Shown: positions 1 to 9,475 of the stretch, one piece after another | How the letters are laid out: every line of letters starts with the position of its first letter | Position numbering within the stretch: the stretch's first letter is position 1 | Assembly: GCA_024103215.1 (NCBI GenBank) | Contig: JAGFIY010000104.1 | Span: 94,617 to 158,616 of the forward strand | Direction of reading: 5' to 3' | Origin: Melioribacteraceae bacterium | GTDB taxonomy: Bacteria > Bacteroidota > Ignavibacteria > Ignavibacteriales > Melioribacteraceae | DNA length: 64,000 bases | Made by a program: the position numbers and the translations under genes | Notes under the pieces: model-generated | Told to the model about the DNA's origin: nothing | Database searches by the model: none | Seen by the model: the letters and a program-made list of their open reading frames with translations, nothing else

Positions 1-1983
1 ATTTTTCTCATTGTTAAGTTCGATTAATTCACCCGAAGTATTTGTGTTTAAAACCGAAACGTAGTCACCAACTTTAATTTTCTTACTTGAGCTTGTACCT
101 TTGTCGATATACTTTTCGAATTTTACATCGTGACTTTTTTTCAAGCTTTCGATTTTTTCTTTCGCTTCTCTAATTGTTTCTTTTTTAGCGTTTGATTCAC
201 GAATATTTCGTACGGCATTTTCAACAGTTTTATTTATATCCTTGAGATATTCTTCCGCTTCGAATTTAGTTTTCTCTAGAATTTCTTTTTTTTGAGTTTC
301 TAAACGTTCAACTTTTTGTTCGTAAAGATTCGTTAATCCCTTTAATCTTGTGTTTTCAATTTCAAGCTGATTTAGCTTTATTCTTAAACTATTGGATTTA
401 TTTTCAAGATCGATCAATAAGTTTTCAATCTTATTTTTATCTGAATCCATAAATTCTTTTGCGTTTTGAATCAAATGTTCTGAAAATCCAATTCTTTTTG
501 CAATTTCAAAAGCATAACTCGAACCGGGAATTCCTTGATTAAATTTATAAGTTGGAACAAGTTTTTCTGTATCGAATTCCATACTCGCATTTTCGAAACC
601 ATCAATATCGTGAGCAAAAACTTTTAGGTTACCATGATGAGTAGTTGCCAAAACAAGTGACCCGGTTTTCTGCAACTGAATTAGAATTGAAGTAGCAAGC
701 GCCGATCCCTCATTCGGGTCGGTTCCAGTACCAATCTCATCTAGTAATACGAGAGAGTTTTCGCAAGCTTCGTTAAGAATTGAATTGATATTGCTCAAAT
801 GTGAACTGAAGGTACTCAGATCATCTTCGATAGATTGCTTATCTCCGATATCCACAAGTACGTTATTAAAAAAATGCAAATTCGAATCTGGTCCCGCCGG
901 TATGTGAATTCCCGAAAGCGCAAGAAGAGTTAATAATCCCACAGTTTTAAGAACAACAGTTTTTCCACCTGCATTCGGACCGGTAATGATTATAACCTTA
1001 TCATTTCTGATTTGAAGATCGAGAGGGATTGTGTTTTTTTGTCCTAGTTTTTTTAAAAGAAGCGGATGACGAGCATTTATTAAATTGATCTTTTCATTTT
1101 CGTTAAAAGTAGGGAAACCACCGATAATTTCGAGCGAGTATTTTGCTTTTGCAAATACCGAATCAATCTTTGCTATTGAGCGGAGTGTTTGTTTTAGAAG
1201 CTCTGCTGATTTACCGATATGACTTGTTAGCTCTCTAAGGATTCTCTCAATCTCTCTTTTCTCGGCGAACGAAAGTGTAAGTATCTCGTTGTTAAGTTCA
1301 AGTGTTTCTTCGGGTTCGATATATACTGTTTGTCCGGTTGAAGATTCGGAATGAATAAATCCTCTTACTTGTCTTTTATGCTCCGCTTTTACGGGAATAA
1401 CGATTCTTCCATCGCGTTGAGTAGTATATTCTTCTTGAACTAGATATGCATCGCTTAACTGCTTAAGAATTTTGTTAACTATTTTTCTAAGCTGGCTTCC
1501 TTTTGCAATAATTTCCTTTCTTATTTCCGCCAATTTGGAACTTGCTCTATCGCTTATCTCCCCCGACTCAGTAAAAATTTTGTTTATGTTATGTTCAAGA
1601 TTTTTATCTACAAGCAGAGTTTCCTCAAATGTACTTTTAAGTAATTTTGTGTTGGCACTTATATATTGCCTCAACCTTCTTGAAACCGCTAAAAGTGATG
1701 AAATTGATCGGAGTTCTTTTGTGCTGAGAACCACACCTTCAATTTTTGTTTTGCTGATCGCTTCAAACAGATCGGGAATATACTCAATCGGAGGATAATC
1801 AAATTCGATTAAAGCATCTTTTGCTTCAGTTACTAAATCACCTTCCTCAACTGCGTATTTTTTTGATTCAAATGGTTGAGAGTTTAAAATTAATTGATTA
1901 CCGTTTTGAGTTGATGTATAATTAGCAATTAAGGACAAAACTTTTACATATTCTAATTGTTCTAAAACCTCAGAGCGAATCAC
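1..1983 (-). CDS. mutS2: MutS2 family DNA mismatch/recombination ATPase (3' end missing)
   Basis: The reading frame stays open from a GTG at 1983 to the window edge, giving 661 residues; the usual MutS2 has about 780-800, so the C-terminal Smr nuclease domain lies outside. A core MutS-like region is followed by a Walker A motif GPNAGGKT near residues 334-341, and then by LLDEIGTGTDP (Walker B) and the TTHHGNLK switch segment. A charged, helical coiled-coil stretch follows from about residue 470, as in MutS2. The GTG start is supported by AAAGGA at 1992-1997 and overlaps the end of the CvpA-like gene by 14 nt, so the two are probably translationally coupled. MutS2 proteins act on branched DNA or stalled ribosomes rather than in classical mismatch repair; which role applies here cannot be read from the sequence. 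Confidence 0.95.
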   Translation of the reverse strand, partial: MIRSEVLEQLEYVKVLSLIANYTSTQNGNQLILNSQPFESKKYAVEEGDLVTEAKDALIEFDYPPIEYIPDLFEAISKTKIEGVVLSTKELRSISSLLAVSRRLRQYISANTKLLKSTFEETLLVDKNLEHNINKIFTESGEISDRASSKLAEIRKEIIAKGSQLRKIVNKILKQLSDAYLVQEEYTTQRDGRIVIPVKAEHKRQVRGFIHSESSTGQTVYIEPEETLELNNEILTLSFAEKREIERILRELTSHIGKSAELLKQTLRSIAKIDSVFAKAKYSLEIIGGFPTFNENEKINLINARHPLLLKKLGQKNTIPLDLQIRNDKVIIITGPNAGGKTVVLKTVGLLTLLALSGIHIPAGPDSNLHFFNNVLVDIGDKQSIEDDLSTFSSHLSNINSILNEACENSLVLLDEIGTGTDPNEGSALATSILIQLQKTGSLVLATTHHGNLKVFAHDIDGFENASMEFDTEKLVPTYKFNQGIPGSSYAFEIAKRIGFSEHLIQNAKEFMDSDKNKIENLLIDLENKSNSLRIKLNQLEIENTRLKGLTNLYEQKVERLETQKKEILEKTKFEAEEYLKDINKTVENAVRNIRESNAKKETIREAKEKIESLKKSHDVKFEKYIDKGTSSSKKIKVGDYVSVLNTNTSGELIELNNEKN

Positions 1984-2545
1984 TTTGATTTTCCTTTATG
2001 AATGAAGTATCCTGAAGTTCGGGAAGTGTAAAATTCTCTTTCCGCTCAATGTAGTCCTCAATAAAATCTTTAGCAGTTGAATCCGCACCAAGAGTGAAAT
2101 CAATGACTGTTGGAACAACACTATAAACCTCATTAAAAACAATCGAATCTTCCCTGTCTTCCTGATCAGGAATTCCAAAAATGTTTAGAAAAAGTAAAAA
2201 ACCGCTTATAAAAAAAAGTGTTTGAATAGCGCCTGCAATTCCACCAAATAGCTGGTTAAAAAACCTGTTAACTTTATCCAACGGATGCACCAATCTTTTG
2301 ATTATCGAAAAAACAAAAATTGCCACAATAAAAATGATCAAGCCGGCGAAAAAATTTGAAAGGTAATCCTCATTGTTGAAAATTGGATTTAAGTAAATTC
2401 CGAATTCTTCGGAATAAGTAAAAGCCAAGTAAACTGCAACTATAAGCCCAATCAAACCTATAAGCTTTCTGACAAGACCGTCTTTATATCCCAAAAGAAA
2501 TCCAATCAAAAGAATTGCAAAAATTATAATATCCAAATAATTCAA
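1970..2545 (-). CDS. CvpA family membrane protein
   Basis: This 191-residue protein has four hydrophobic segments (about residues 5-20, 27-44, 62-82 and 101-122) and a polar C-terminal tail. The pattern, with the early IGFLLGYKDGLVRKL segment, fits the CvpA/colicin V production family of inner-membrane proteins. The family is linked to envelope stress resistance and, in Escherichia coli, to colicin V export; its molecular role is not settled. The gene overlaps yqeY by 4 nt upstream (ATGA type) and mutS2 by 14 nt downstream, so the three form one unit. The mutS2-cvpA pairing recurs in many bacteria. Confidence 0.85.
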   Translation of the reverse strand: MNYLDIIIFAILLIGFLLGYKDGLVRKLIGLIGLIVAVYLAFTYSEEFGIYLNPIFNNEDYLSNFFAGLIIFIVAIFVFSIIKRLVHPLDKVNRFFNQLFGGIAGAIQTLFFISGFLLFLNIFGIPDQEDREDSIVFNEVYSVVPTVIDFTLGADSTAKDFIEDYIERKENFTLPELQDTSFIKENQSDSL

Positions 2546-2994
2546 CCGGCGCTCAATACTTTTTCTACAATTTCCTTTATTAACTTACCATCTGCTTTAC
2601 CTTTTAACTGTTTTATAGATGCAGGCATTAATTTTGCAAAATCTGTTTTTGAAACTGCTCCAATTTCGTCAGCAATCTTCTTTACCTCAGCTTCAACTTC
2701 CTCAACAGAAAGCTGTTTTGGAAGATACGATTGAATTATTTCCAACTCTGCTCTTTCCTTATCTGCAATATCTTGTCTTCCTGCATTTTCGTATTGTTCA
2801 ATCGCTTCTTTCCTTTTTTTTGCGGCACTCGTAAGAAGATTAATTTCTTTTTCTTCATTCAATTCTTCATGAGAACCACTTTTTTCGAATTCCAAAATCA
2901 GTGCTCTGATTGAACGGATAGTTTCAAGCTTAATTTTGTCTTTCGAACGCATTGCGTCTTTTAAGTCGTTGTTGATTTTTTCTTTAAGTGTCAT
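2542..2994 (-). CDS. yqeY: GatB/YqeY domain protein
   Basis: The 150 residues match the stand-alone YqeY family from end to end. The N-terminal helices contain LKDAMRSKDKIKLETIRSIRALI, then a charged KKRKEAIEQYENAGR helix, the ELEIIQSYLPKQLS segment, and a C-terminal GKADGKLIKEIVEKVL helical bundle. The domain also occurs as the tail of GatB, where it contacts tRNA in the amidotransferase; the free-standing form has no firmly established role. The start ATG at 2994 is the first in the frame. The gene heads the yqeY-cvpA-mutS2 unit, and a terminator for the upstream exb cluster lies just before it (3010-3050). Confidence 0.9.
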   Translation of the reverse strand: MTLKEKINNDLKDAMRSKDKIKLETIRSIRALILEFEKSGSHEELNEEKEINLLTSAAKKRKEAIEQYENAGRQDIADKERAELEIIQSYLPKQLSVEEVEAEVKKIADEIGAVSKTDFAKLMPASIKQLKGKADGKLIKEIVEKVLSAG

Positions 2995-3009
2995 AATTCA
3001 CCTACTATA

Positions 3010-3050
3010 TAAAAAAAAAGGCAGACCGTAAAATAACTACAGCCTGCCTT
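3010..3050 (-). terminator. Rho-independent terminator of the exbB-exbD-exbD cluster
   Basis: On the minus strand AAGGCAG (3050-3044) and CTGCCTT (3024-3018) form a 7-bp stem, followed immediately by a run of nine T. It lies 20 nt beyond the last exbD stop codon and before yqeY, so it separates the two minus-strand units. Confidence 0.8.
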
Positions 3051-3069
3051 AAATGTAAAATAAAATATT

Positions 3070-3483
3070 CTACTGCTTCAGCATCGCGGAGTAATTTATT
3101 CTACGTGCGTCAGCTTTTCTAAGTTCCTGCTGAATATCTGTTACTATGCCCATATCCGAGTTTTTGTCCACTCTAAGAGATACAATTACGTTGGGCAGTT
3201 GAACTCTTTTTGAGTACATAATAGGACGAACTTCTTCTAGTTTAACAAGATTATCGTTAAGCTGAATATTTCCGTTATTTCCGACCCAGATATATGAGAT
3301 TAATCTTTTGTTTTCAATTTTTTCAATGGCTTCTGCTTCCGGAAGTTTAAATTGTACAAGGACATCAACTTCTCTAAGTGTTGTAGAAACCATAAAAAAC
3401 AAAAGCAGCATAAAAACTATATCCGGCATAGAAGCTGTTGGAATTTCTTGTTTTGTTGTTGCTCGTTTTTTTTCGAATTTCAT
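3070..3483 (-). CDS. exbD: ExbD/TolR family biopolymer transport protein (second copy)
   Basis: This is a 137-residue ExbD/TolR protein. A short basic N-terminus is followed by PTASMPDIVFMLLLFFMVST, a single transmembrane helix carrying the conserved proton-path Asp at its start, and then a periplasmic domain. The ATG at 3483 is preferred over an in-frame TTG 11 codons earlier because AAGGGA sits 6 nt upstream of it and it starts 10 nt after the stop of the other exbD. ExbD works with ExbB to couple proton flow to TonB-like or T9SS-related energy transduction. No tonB lies in the window, so the energised client is unknown. Confidence 0.9.
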   Translation of the reverse strand: MKFEKKRATTKQEIPTASMPDIVFMLLLFFMVSTTLREVDVLVQFKLPEAEAIEKIENKRLISYIWVGNNGNIQLNDNLVKLEEVRPIMYSKRVQLPNVIVSLRVDKNSDMGIVTDIQQELRKADARRINYSAMLKQ

Positions 3484-3493
3484 TTTATGTCCC

Positions 3494-4027
3494 TTAAATT
3501 TTTTCCGGTTCGGCAATCGATATACTGATCGGTATTTTTTCTCTCACAAGTGAGCTTTCCTCAGGAATAAGATCATCGAACTTTTTGCCATAATTTGCCA
3601 TTGAATATTCTTCCCATACCTCGTGATAAGCGCCTTTAACCTGATCGAGAGCTTGAATATAGAGATTATAATTAGTCTTTCGATCAGTTTTTATGGATAC
3701 AACCAATTTTTTGTTCGCAGGTAAATCAATCTTACTTTTAATTCTTTCAATAAGATTCTGCTTAATTTGAGGTATAGCAATAGCTTCGCCGTTTAAGAGT
3801 ACGTCACCGTTTTCATTAATAAGCAACGCCGCCATCCTATCCTTTGAAAGAGGTACTACTTCCTGCTCTTCTGGAGGAAGATATTCCGGCAGTGTTAACC
3901 CGATCCCGGTATCAACGTCGATAACAGTTGCAACAAGGAAGAATAACAACAAAAGAAAAGCTATATCTGCCATAGAACTTGTTGGAATTTCAGCAGATCT
4001 ACTTCCTTTCTTTTTTAATAATACCAT
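3494..4027 (-). CDS. exbD: ExbD/TolR family biopolymer transport protein (first copy)
   Basis: This 177-residue protein has the ExbD layout: a basic N-terminus, then PTSSMADIAFLLLLFFLVAT with the conserved Asp at the entrance of the only transmembrane helix, then a periplasmic domain of about 140 residues. It is longer than its neighbour and only moderately similar to it, so the pair may form a hetero-oligomer or serve different partners. It sits 32 nt after exbB. Paired exbD genes behind exbB are common in Bacteroidota relatives. Confidence 0.92.
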   Translation of the reverse strand: MVLLKKKGSRSAEIPTSSMADIAFLLLLFFLVATVIDVDTGIGLTLPEYLPPEEQEVVPLSKDRMAALLINENGDVLLNGEAIAIPQIKQNLIERIKSKIDLPANKKLVVSIKTDRKTNYNLYIQALDQVKGAYHEVWEEYSMANYGKKFDDLIPEESSLVREKIPISISIAEPEKI

Positions 4028-4059
4028 TTCAATATCTCTTTGATTTAGTTAATTAACCG

Positions 4060-4743
4060 TTATTTTTTCATTTCGTAAAGTGCATCTATTAATTCTATCG
4101 AACTTTCTTCCATATCAGCAACAAGTTTGTCGATTCTGGCAACAAACAAGTTGTAGAAAAATTGAAGAATAATAGCTGTTACGAGACCGAATAATGTTGT
4201 TAAAAGAGCTACTGAAATACCGCCTGCAACAATTCCGGGAGAAATTTGAGCGGCTTCAGAAATAGCATCAAATGCTTCGATCATACCCTGAACCGTTCCG
4301 GTAAAACCAAGCATCGGTGCAATGGTAATAAAAGTAGAAATCCAGATAAGACCTCTTTCAAGGAATCCCATTTCTATAGCGCCATAAGCCATAATAGCTT
4401 TTTCGGAGGCTTCAATACCTTCATCTGCTCTCAACAAACCTGCATGAAATACTGAGGCAATAGAGCCTCTAGTGTTTTCACATAATTTGATAGCAGCATC
4501 AACACCACCACTGGTGAGAGCTGATTTTACGTTTACGATAAATTTTTTGGTGTTCATTGATGCTCTTGATAACGTCCAAAATCTTTCAATACTGAACGCT
4601 AATCCGAGAACTAAACATGCAAGAATGGGCCACATAAACCCACCACCTTGATTGAATTTTTCCTGTAAGTAGGTAATTACTCCAGTATCTTCCGCTTGCT
4701 GGATAACACCGGTAATAAATCCCAACACCTCTGTGATTTGCAT
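4060..4743 (-). CDS. exbB: ExbB/TolQ/MotA family proton channel
   Basis: The 227-residue protein has three membrane segments (about residues 33-52, 131-155 and 172-198). The middle region, with GLIWISTFITIAPMLGFTGTVQGMIEAF, is typical of the MotA/TolQ/ExbB channel family. A strong ribosome site GGAGGAT (4752-4758) precedes the ATG. It is the first gene of the exbB-exbD-exbD unit, which should form an inner-membrane proton-driven motor. A possible promoter lies at 4767-4794. Confidence 0.93.
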   Translation of the reverse strand: MQITEVLGFITGVIQQAEDTGVITYLQEKFNQGGGFMWPILACLVLGLAFSIERFWTLSRASMNTKKFIVNVKSALTSGGVDAAIKLCENTRGSIASVFHAGLLRADEGIEASEKAIMAYGAIEMGFLERGLIWISTFITIAPMLGFTGTVQGMIEAFDAISEAAQISPGIVAGGISVALLTTLFGLVTAIILQFFYNLFVARIDKLVADMEESSIELIDALYEMKK

Positions 4744-4766
4744 AAAAAATATCCTCCGATATTATT

Positions 4767-4794
4767 ATTTTATTTTAGTGAAAATCTTTGTAAA
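4767..4794 (-). promoter_or_regulatory. Possible sigma70-type promoter for exbB
   Basis: On the minus strand TTTACA (4794-4789) and TAAAAT (4772-4767) are separated by 16 nt. The leader would be short (about 17 nt) and contain the GGAGGAT ribosome site. The region is AT-rich, so a chance match is possible. Confidence 0.35.
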
Positions 4795-4892
4795 CGACAC
4801 AAATTAACTTCAAGAAGATTAACGATTTAAGAAAACAAAGTCAATAAAGAAATTGGGTTTGCAAATCGTTAACACCATATTTAACAACAACT

Positions 4893-5915
4893 TTACTTAA
4901 TTATCTTAAATTTAGCACCAACAGAAAAATGATCGCTGTAGCCTCCAAGATAGCTTCTTCCTCCGAATGTTGGAATTGAAGCACCTTTGTAATTTCCTTC
5001 TTTAGTTACAATAAATTCAGGTTTTATAATTTCAAAACTGCCGCAAACAAAGTCGAAATTTTTACTATCTAATAGTCCGCGCGATACAATTACTTGATCA
5101 AGCATATTCCAATCGCCTCTGTACAAGTATGTTCCTTCTCCTCTTAAAAAGACTTCTGTAGCTAAATTAAATAGTTTGAACGACCTATCCAATTCCTCTC
5201 CGCAGAAAAGATCGGCTGCTTCTAATTCTTCAACCACGGATACGTTGTTCGGCTCATCGTTGAGATCACCCAATATGATTATGTTTGTATTTTCATCAGT
5301 TAATAGTAATTCATCAACCCGATTTTTGAGTGTTTGTGCTGCTGCAATCCTGTTTGGTTCTGATCTTTCCAATCCGCCGGATCTCGAAGGCCAATGGTTT
5401 ACAAAAATAAAGAATTCTTCTCCGCTTATATGTTTCAATTGTACTTCGAGAATTAATCTCGTAGGCCAATCGTCAGGAAGCCTCACGTCTAATCCTTGAT
5501 GCGATACATATTCAAATTTCTCTTTATTATAAAGAAGACCATTATCGATCCCACGGTTATCGGGACTTTCAGCATAAGCGATTCCATAATCTACATCTAA
5601 GCGATTTTTTAATCTTTCAAGGATCTCAAAATTCTCTACTTCCTGGACACCCAAAACATCAGGACCATTTTGATTATTCATGAACTCAATAACTTTTTTT
5701 AGGTTTTCAATTTTTTGCGATAATTTATGTTCGTTCCACTGCCTTCTGCTTGACGGTAAAAACTCCTCGTCATCAATTGCCGGATCATCCTCGGTATCAA
5801 ACAGATTTTCAAGATTCCAGCTAGCTAAATAAAATGAATCTGCTACCACTGCCTCTTGAGGGTAGATGGATACGACCAAAATTAGGAACAAGCTTATAAA
5901 ACTGATTTTTTTCAT
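4893..5915 (-). CDS. Exported endonuclease/exonuclease/phosphatase family protein
   Basis: The 340 residues begin with a signal peptide (MKKISFISLFLILVVSIYPQ) and then show the metal-dependent EEP fold: SWNLENLFD near residue 33, VLGVQEVENFE with the metal-binding Glu, IFVNHWPSRSGG, IIILGDLNDEPN with the catalytic Asp/Asn pair, and a C-terminal GGYSDHFSVGAKF with the Asp-His. All key residues are present, so an active phosphodiesterase is likely. The substrate (nucleic acid, sugar phosphate or lipid) cannot be told. The protein is probably periplasmic or secreted. It is transcribed divergently from polA. Confidence 0.85.
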   Translation of the reverse strand: MKKISFISLFLILVVSIYPQEAVVADSFYLASWNLENLFDTEDDPAIDDEEFLPSSRRQWNEHKLSQKIENLKKVIEFMNNQNGPDVLGVQEVENFEILERLKNRLDVDYGIAYAESPDNRGIDNGLLYNKEKFEYVSHQGLDVRLPDDWPTRLILEVQLKHISGEEFFIFVNHWPSRSGGLERSEPNRIAAAQTLKNRVDELLLTDENTNIIILGDLNDEPNNVSVVEELEAADLFCGEELDRSFKLFNLATEVFLRGEGTYLYRGDWNMLDQVIVSRGLLDSKNFDFVCGSFEIIKPEFIVTKEGNYKGASIPTFGGRSYLGGYSDHFSVGAKFKIIK

Positions 5916-5932
5916 AGGTTATAAATCACTAT

Positions 5933-5961
5933 TTGTTTTCCATTATTATATTTTCTAAAAT
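5933..5961 (+). promoter_or_regulatory. Possible promoter for polA
   Basis: TTGTTT (5933-5938) and TAAAAT (5956-5961) are spaced by 17 nt in the 90-bp divergent gap. Transcription would start near 5968, about 38 nt before the polA start codon. This is a consensus match only. Confidence 0.4.
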
Positions 5962-6005
5962 AGGAAAAATGAAACTAAGATTTACATTTTAATTGAGGTG
6001 AAAAT

Positions 6006-8771
6006 TTGGCAAAGAAAAAAACTTTTGTAATAATCGATGCGATGGCTTTGGCTTATAAAGCTTATTTTGCTTTTATAAGCAGACCTTTAAGCACATCAAA
6101 GGGGGAACCTACCTCCGCTGTTTATGGATTTGTGACACAATTATTCAAGATTATTGAAGATACTAATCCTGATTTCCTTGCCGTTGCTTTCGATTCAAAA
6201 GAAAAGACTTTCCGACATGAAAAGTATGATAAATATAAATCCACACGTGCCGAAATGCCTGAAGATATGATTCCTCAGTTGGATAGAATAAAACAAGTTA
6301 TCGATGCATTTAAAATTCCGCTTTACATTCTTCCAGGTTACGAAGCTGACGATTTAGTAGGAGCAGCAGTAAAGAAAGCAGAGAAGGAAGGAATTTTTTC
6401 TTATGCCGTTACACCCGATAAAGATTACGTACAATTGATAACAAAAAATATTCATGTTATAAAACCCGGAAAAAGCAACGAGGATATTATTATCCTCGAT
6501 GAACAGCATGTAAAAAATGAATTCGGCTTTGAACCGATTCAAATGATTGACTATCTGGCTTTAGTCGGCGACTCATCCGACAACATTCCCGGCGTTGCTG
6601 GAATTGGACCTAAAACGGCTGTTCCGTTAATTCGCGAATTCGGCTCAATCGAAAATCTTTATAAAAATATTGAGAAAATAGATAAGAAAGGGGTAAAAAA
6701 TAAATTAATTGACTCGAAAGAAAATGCTTTCCTTTCCAAAGAACTTGCTACAATAATTACAGATATAGATTTCGAGATTGATTTTGACAAAGCAAAATTT
6801 ACTAAACCAGATTTCGATACACTTGTCAAGTTATTTGCTGAATTAGAATTTAAAAACTTCGAATCGAAGCTGACAAAAATTTTCAGCAGTGGTGAAAAAG
6901 ATGAGGAAATAATAATCGAAGAAAATCACGATCAGTTCAATAAAGATAATGTTAAATACCACCTCGTTAATGATGAAACCGAACTTGATAAACTTGTAAA
7001 AAGATTGGAGAATGCAAAGTTATTCGTGTTCGATACTGAAACCGATTCTCTGAACATTTATAAATTGAATCTTGCCGGAATCTCATTTTGTATCAAACCG
7101 GGAGAAGCTTTTTTTATACCGACAAAACCAAAGTCCGAAGAAAGCGATTTATTCACAAAAGATTTTAGTAACAGATTAGAGACAGACCTCGTTATAGAAA
7201 AACTAAAGAATGTTTTTGAAAATGAAAAAATAAAGAAAGTCTGTCAAAACGGTAAATACGATATCGCGGTTCTGCGAAATTACGGTGTGTCGGTAAATGG
7301 ATTTTATTTCGATACAATGCTTGCAAGTTATATTCTTGATCCCGATCAAAAACATGGGATGGACGAACTAGCTAAAAAATATTTGGGCTACACTCCAATC
7401 TCGATAAAAGAGTTAATAGGGGTCAAAAAGGACGCTTCAAAAATTTTCGAAGCTGATCTTCAACAGCTTTCGGATTATGCAAGTGAGGATGCTGATATTA
7501 CATACCGTCTTTACGAAGTGATGAAAAAGGAACTTGAAACAGAAAACTTGATGAAACTTGCTGAAGAAGTTGAATTTCCGCTTGTGGAAGTTTTAGAAGA
7601 AATGGAGCGAACAGGAATTAAGATAGACCCCCGTACTCTAAAATTACTTAGCGAAAATCTGCAGGATATGCTCGATGAAATTATAGATTCGATTTATGAC
7701 TATGCAGGGGAAGAATTTAACATAAATTCCACAAAGCAGCTCCAAGTAGTATTGTTTGAAAAATTAAGACTTCCGAAAACAAAAAAAACTAAAACTGGTT
7801 TTTCAACTGATGCCTCGTCTTTGGAAGGACTTAAGGGAGAACACGAAATTATTGAATTGCTGCTTGATTACAGACAGTACTCAAAATTAAAATCAACTTA
7901 TGCTGATGCTCTTCCAAAAATGGTTGAAAAAACCACAGGAAGAATTCACACAAGTTATAATCAGACAGTTGCGTCAACGGGTAGACTTTCAAGTCTTGAT
8001 CCAAACCTCCAAAATATTCCTATCAGAACCGAATTAGGTAAAGAAATAAGAAAAGCATTCGTTCCCACTAATAAAGACTATGTTCTGCTCAGTGCGGATT
8101 ACAGTCAAATTGAATTAAGAATTATGGCAAGCATTTGTGAAGATGAAGCTTTAATAAAAGCATTTAAAGACGAAGAAGATATTCACAGAAGTACCGCAGC
8201 ACATGTGTTTATGGTTGATCCAAGCGAAGTGACACCGGACATGCGCCGCAAAGCAAAAGAAGTGAACTTCGGAATACTTTACGGTATCGGTCCGTTTGGA
8301 TTGAAGAATAGGCTTGGCATAACACAAAATCATGCGAAAGAAATCATTGATACTTATTTCAACACTTTTAAGAATGTGAAAAAATTTATGGATGACGCAA
8401 TCGAAAATGCAAAGGCGAAGGGTTACGCTGAAACTTTATTGGGAAGGCGCCGTTACTTAAAAAACATAGGAAGCAGCAACCGGGTCGTAAGACAATTCGA
8501 AGAGAGAGTGGCAATCAATATGCCAATTCAAGGAACAGCGGCAGACATGATAAAAATTGCTATGATTAATATCCATAATGAGTTGAAAAAGCAAAAATTT
8601 AGATCTAAGATGGTTCTTCAAGTTCATGATGAGCTGGTGTTTGATGTCTATAAAAATGAATTGGATGAAATAAAGGCGATAGTGATTGAATTAATGGAGA
8701 ACGCGATGCCGCTTAATGTACCGGTAAAAGTTGATACCGGAATAGGCAGCAATTGGCTTGAAGCACATTAA
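6006..8771 (+). CDS. polA: DNA polymerase I with 5' nuclease and intact proofreading domain
   Basis: The 921-residue protein has the full PolA layout. The 5'-3' nuclease domain (about 1-290) includes YEADDLVG and GDSSDNIPGVAGIGPKTA. The 3'-5' exonuclease (about 315-510) keeps FDTETD, QNGKYD and YASEDADITYRLY, so proofreading should work, unlike in many PolA proteins. The polymerase domain carries DYSQIELRIMA, RRKAKEVNFGILYGIG and QVHDELVFDV. The start is a TTG at 6006, supported by GAGGTG seven nt upstream and by the expected N-terminus MAKKKTFVIIDAMALAYKAY. It repairs DNA and removes primers in the cytoplasm. The gene stands alone on the plus strand, and its end almost touches the convergent gene at 8773. 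Confidence 0.98.
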   Translation: MAKKKTFVIIDAMALAYKAYFAFISRPLSTSKGEPTSAVYGFVTQLFKIIEDTNPDFLAVAFDSKEKTFRHEKYDKYKSTRAEMPEDMIPQLDRIKQVIDAFKIPLYILPGYEADDLVGAAVKKAEKEGIFSYAVTPDKDYVQLITKNIHVIKPGKSNEDIIILDEQHVKNEFGFEPIQMIDYLALVGDSSDNIPGVAGIGPKTAVPLIREFGSIENLYKNIEKIDKKGVKNKLIDSKENAFLSKELATIITDIDFEIDFDKAKFTKPDFDTLVKLFAELEFKNFESKLTKIFSSGEKDEEIIIEENHDQFNKDNVKYHLVNDETELDKLVKRLENAKLFVFDTETDSLNIYKLNLAGISFCIKPGEAFFIPTKPKSEESDLFTKDFSNRLETDLVIEKLKNVFENEKIKKVCQNGKYDIAVLRNYGVSVNGFYFDTMLASYILDPDQKHGMDELAKKYLGYTPISIKELIGVKKDASKIFEADLQQLSDYASEDADITYRLYEVMKKELETENLMKLAEEVEFPLVEVLEEMERTGIKIDPRTLKLLSENLQDMLDEIIDSIYDYAGEEFNINSTKQLQVVLFEKLRLPKTKKTKTGFSTDASSLEGLKGEHEIIELLLDYRQYSKLKSTYADALPKMVEKTTGRIHTSYNQTVASTGRLSSLDPNLQNIPIRTELGKEIRKAFVPTNKDYVLLSADYSQIELRIMASICEDEALIKAFKDEEDIHRSTAAHVFMVDPSEVTPDMRRKAKEVNFGILYGIGPFGLKNRLGITQNHAKEIIDTYFNTFKNVKKFMDDAIENAKAKGYAETLLGRRRYLKNIGSSNRVVRQFEERVAINMPIQGTAADMIKIAMINIHNELKKQKFRSKMVLQVHDELVFDVYKNELDEIKAIVIELMENAMPLNVPVKVDTGIGSNWLEAH

Positions 8772-8772
8772 C

Positions 8773-9474
8773 TTAATCAAACACGAAGTAATAGATAAGT
8801 ACTCCAAAATTAATTTGCAGAAGCGCGAATGCAGCAGCACTGAACACATCATATCTGTCCGTATCATCTAAATATCCTTTATCTCGAGTTTCAAGATAAG
8901 TATCGTAGGAATCATCAGCTTTCATCTTAAAGTACGCTGCTGAAGCCCCAAATGCCACAGCGCTTCCGAAAAGAGCCTTGAACCAAAATGTATCTATAAA
9001 TTTTACTGACGGTTCGATACCTGTAAACTTTAGTTCGATGTTTGTGATCGGCTTTAGTTCATCAACCGGCATACTTATAGGAGCATAACCATTTTTGAAT
9101 ATTTTGTATTCATCGGATCGTGGGACAAAAGCTAAAGGAGTTTTCCCAATAATTGAGGAATCGTCAGATATAAATGCATCGTGAGGGTTCGAATTTAATA
9201 TAATTTTTTCATTGAAATTATATTCGTAAACATTTGGTGAGTCATCATTTACAAAGATAGTATCAGTGATTTTTTGAGGATTGAAGATTCTGTCAGATTC
9301 AAAAATTTCCAAACAATGTTCCCCCGGTTTAATTTCTGTCTCAATTCGTCCATTGCCTATTAAGTTTTCGTTGATAAAAATAAGCGAAGATTCAACATTG
9401 GTAATAATCTCTATCTTCTTTGACTGAGAGAACAAACTTAAGGGAATGAGTAATATGTAAATTATTTTACGCAT
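8773..9474 (-). CDS. PEGA-like domain protein with C-terminal membrane segments
   Basis: The protein is 233 residues when started at the ATG at 9474, which directly follows the upstream stop codon and is preceded by GCGGAG; an in-frame start 14 codons earlier would add residues before the signal peptide. A signal-like segment (MRKIIYILLIPLSLFSQ) is followed by a beta-rich region in which SNPHDAFISDDSSIIGKTPL and a later KNGY resemble PEGA surface domains. Two hydrophobic stretches end the protein (about residues 165-182 and 214-231). It is the last gene of the operon with the beta-propeller lipoprotein and the Omp85-like protein. Its function is unknown; an envelope role is inferred. Confidence 0.6.
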   Translation of the reverse strand: MRKIIYILLIPLSLFSQSKKIEIITNVESSLIFINENLIGNGRIETEIKPGEHCLEIFESDRIFNPQKITDTIFVNDDSPNVYEYNFNEKIILNSNPHDAFISDDSSIIGKTPLAFVPRSDEYKIFKNGYAPISMPVDELKPITNIELKFTGIEPSVKFIDTFWFKALFGSAVAFGASAAYFKMKADDSYDTYLETRDKGYLDDTDRYDVFSAAAFALLQINFGVLIYYFVFD

Positions 9475-9475
9475 T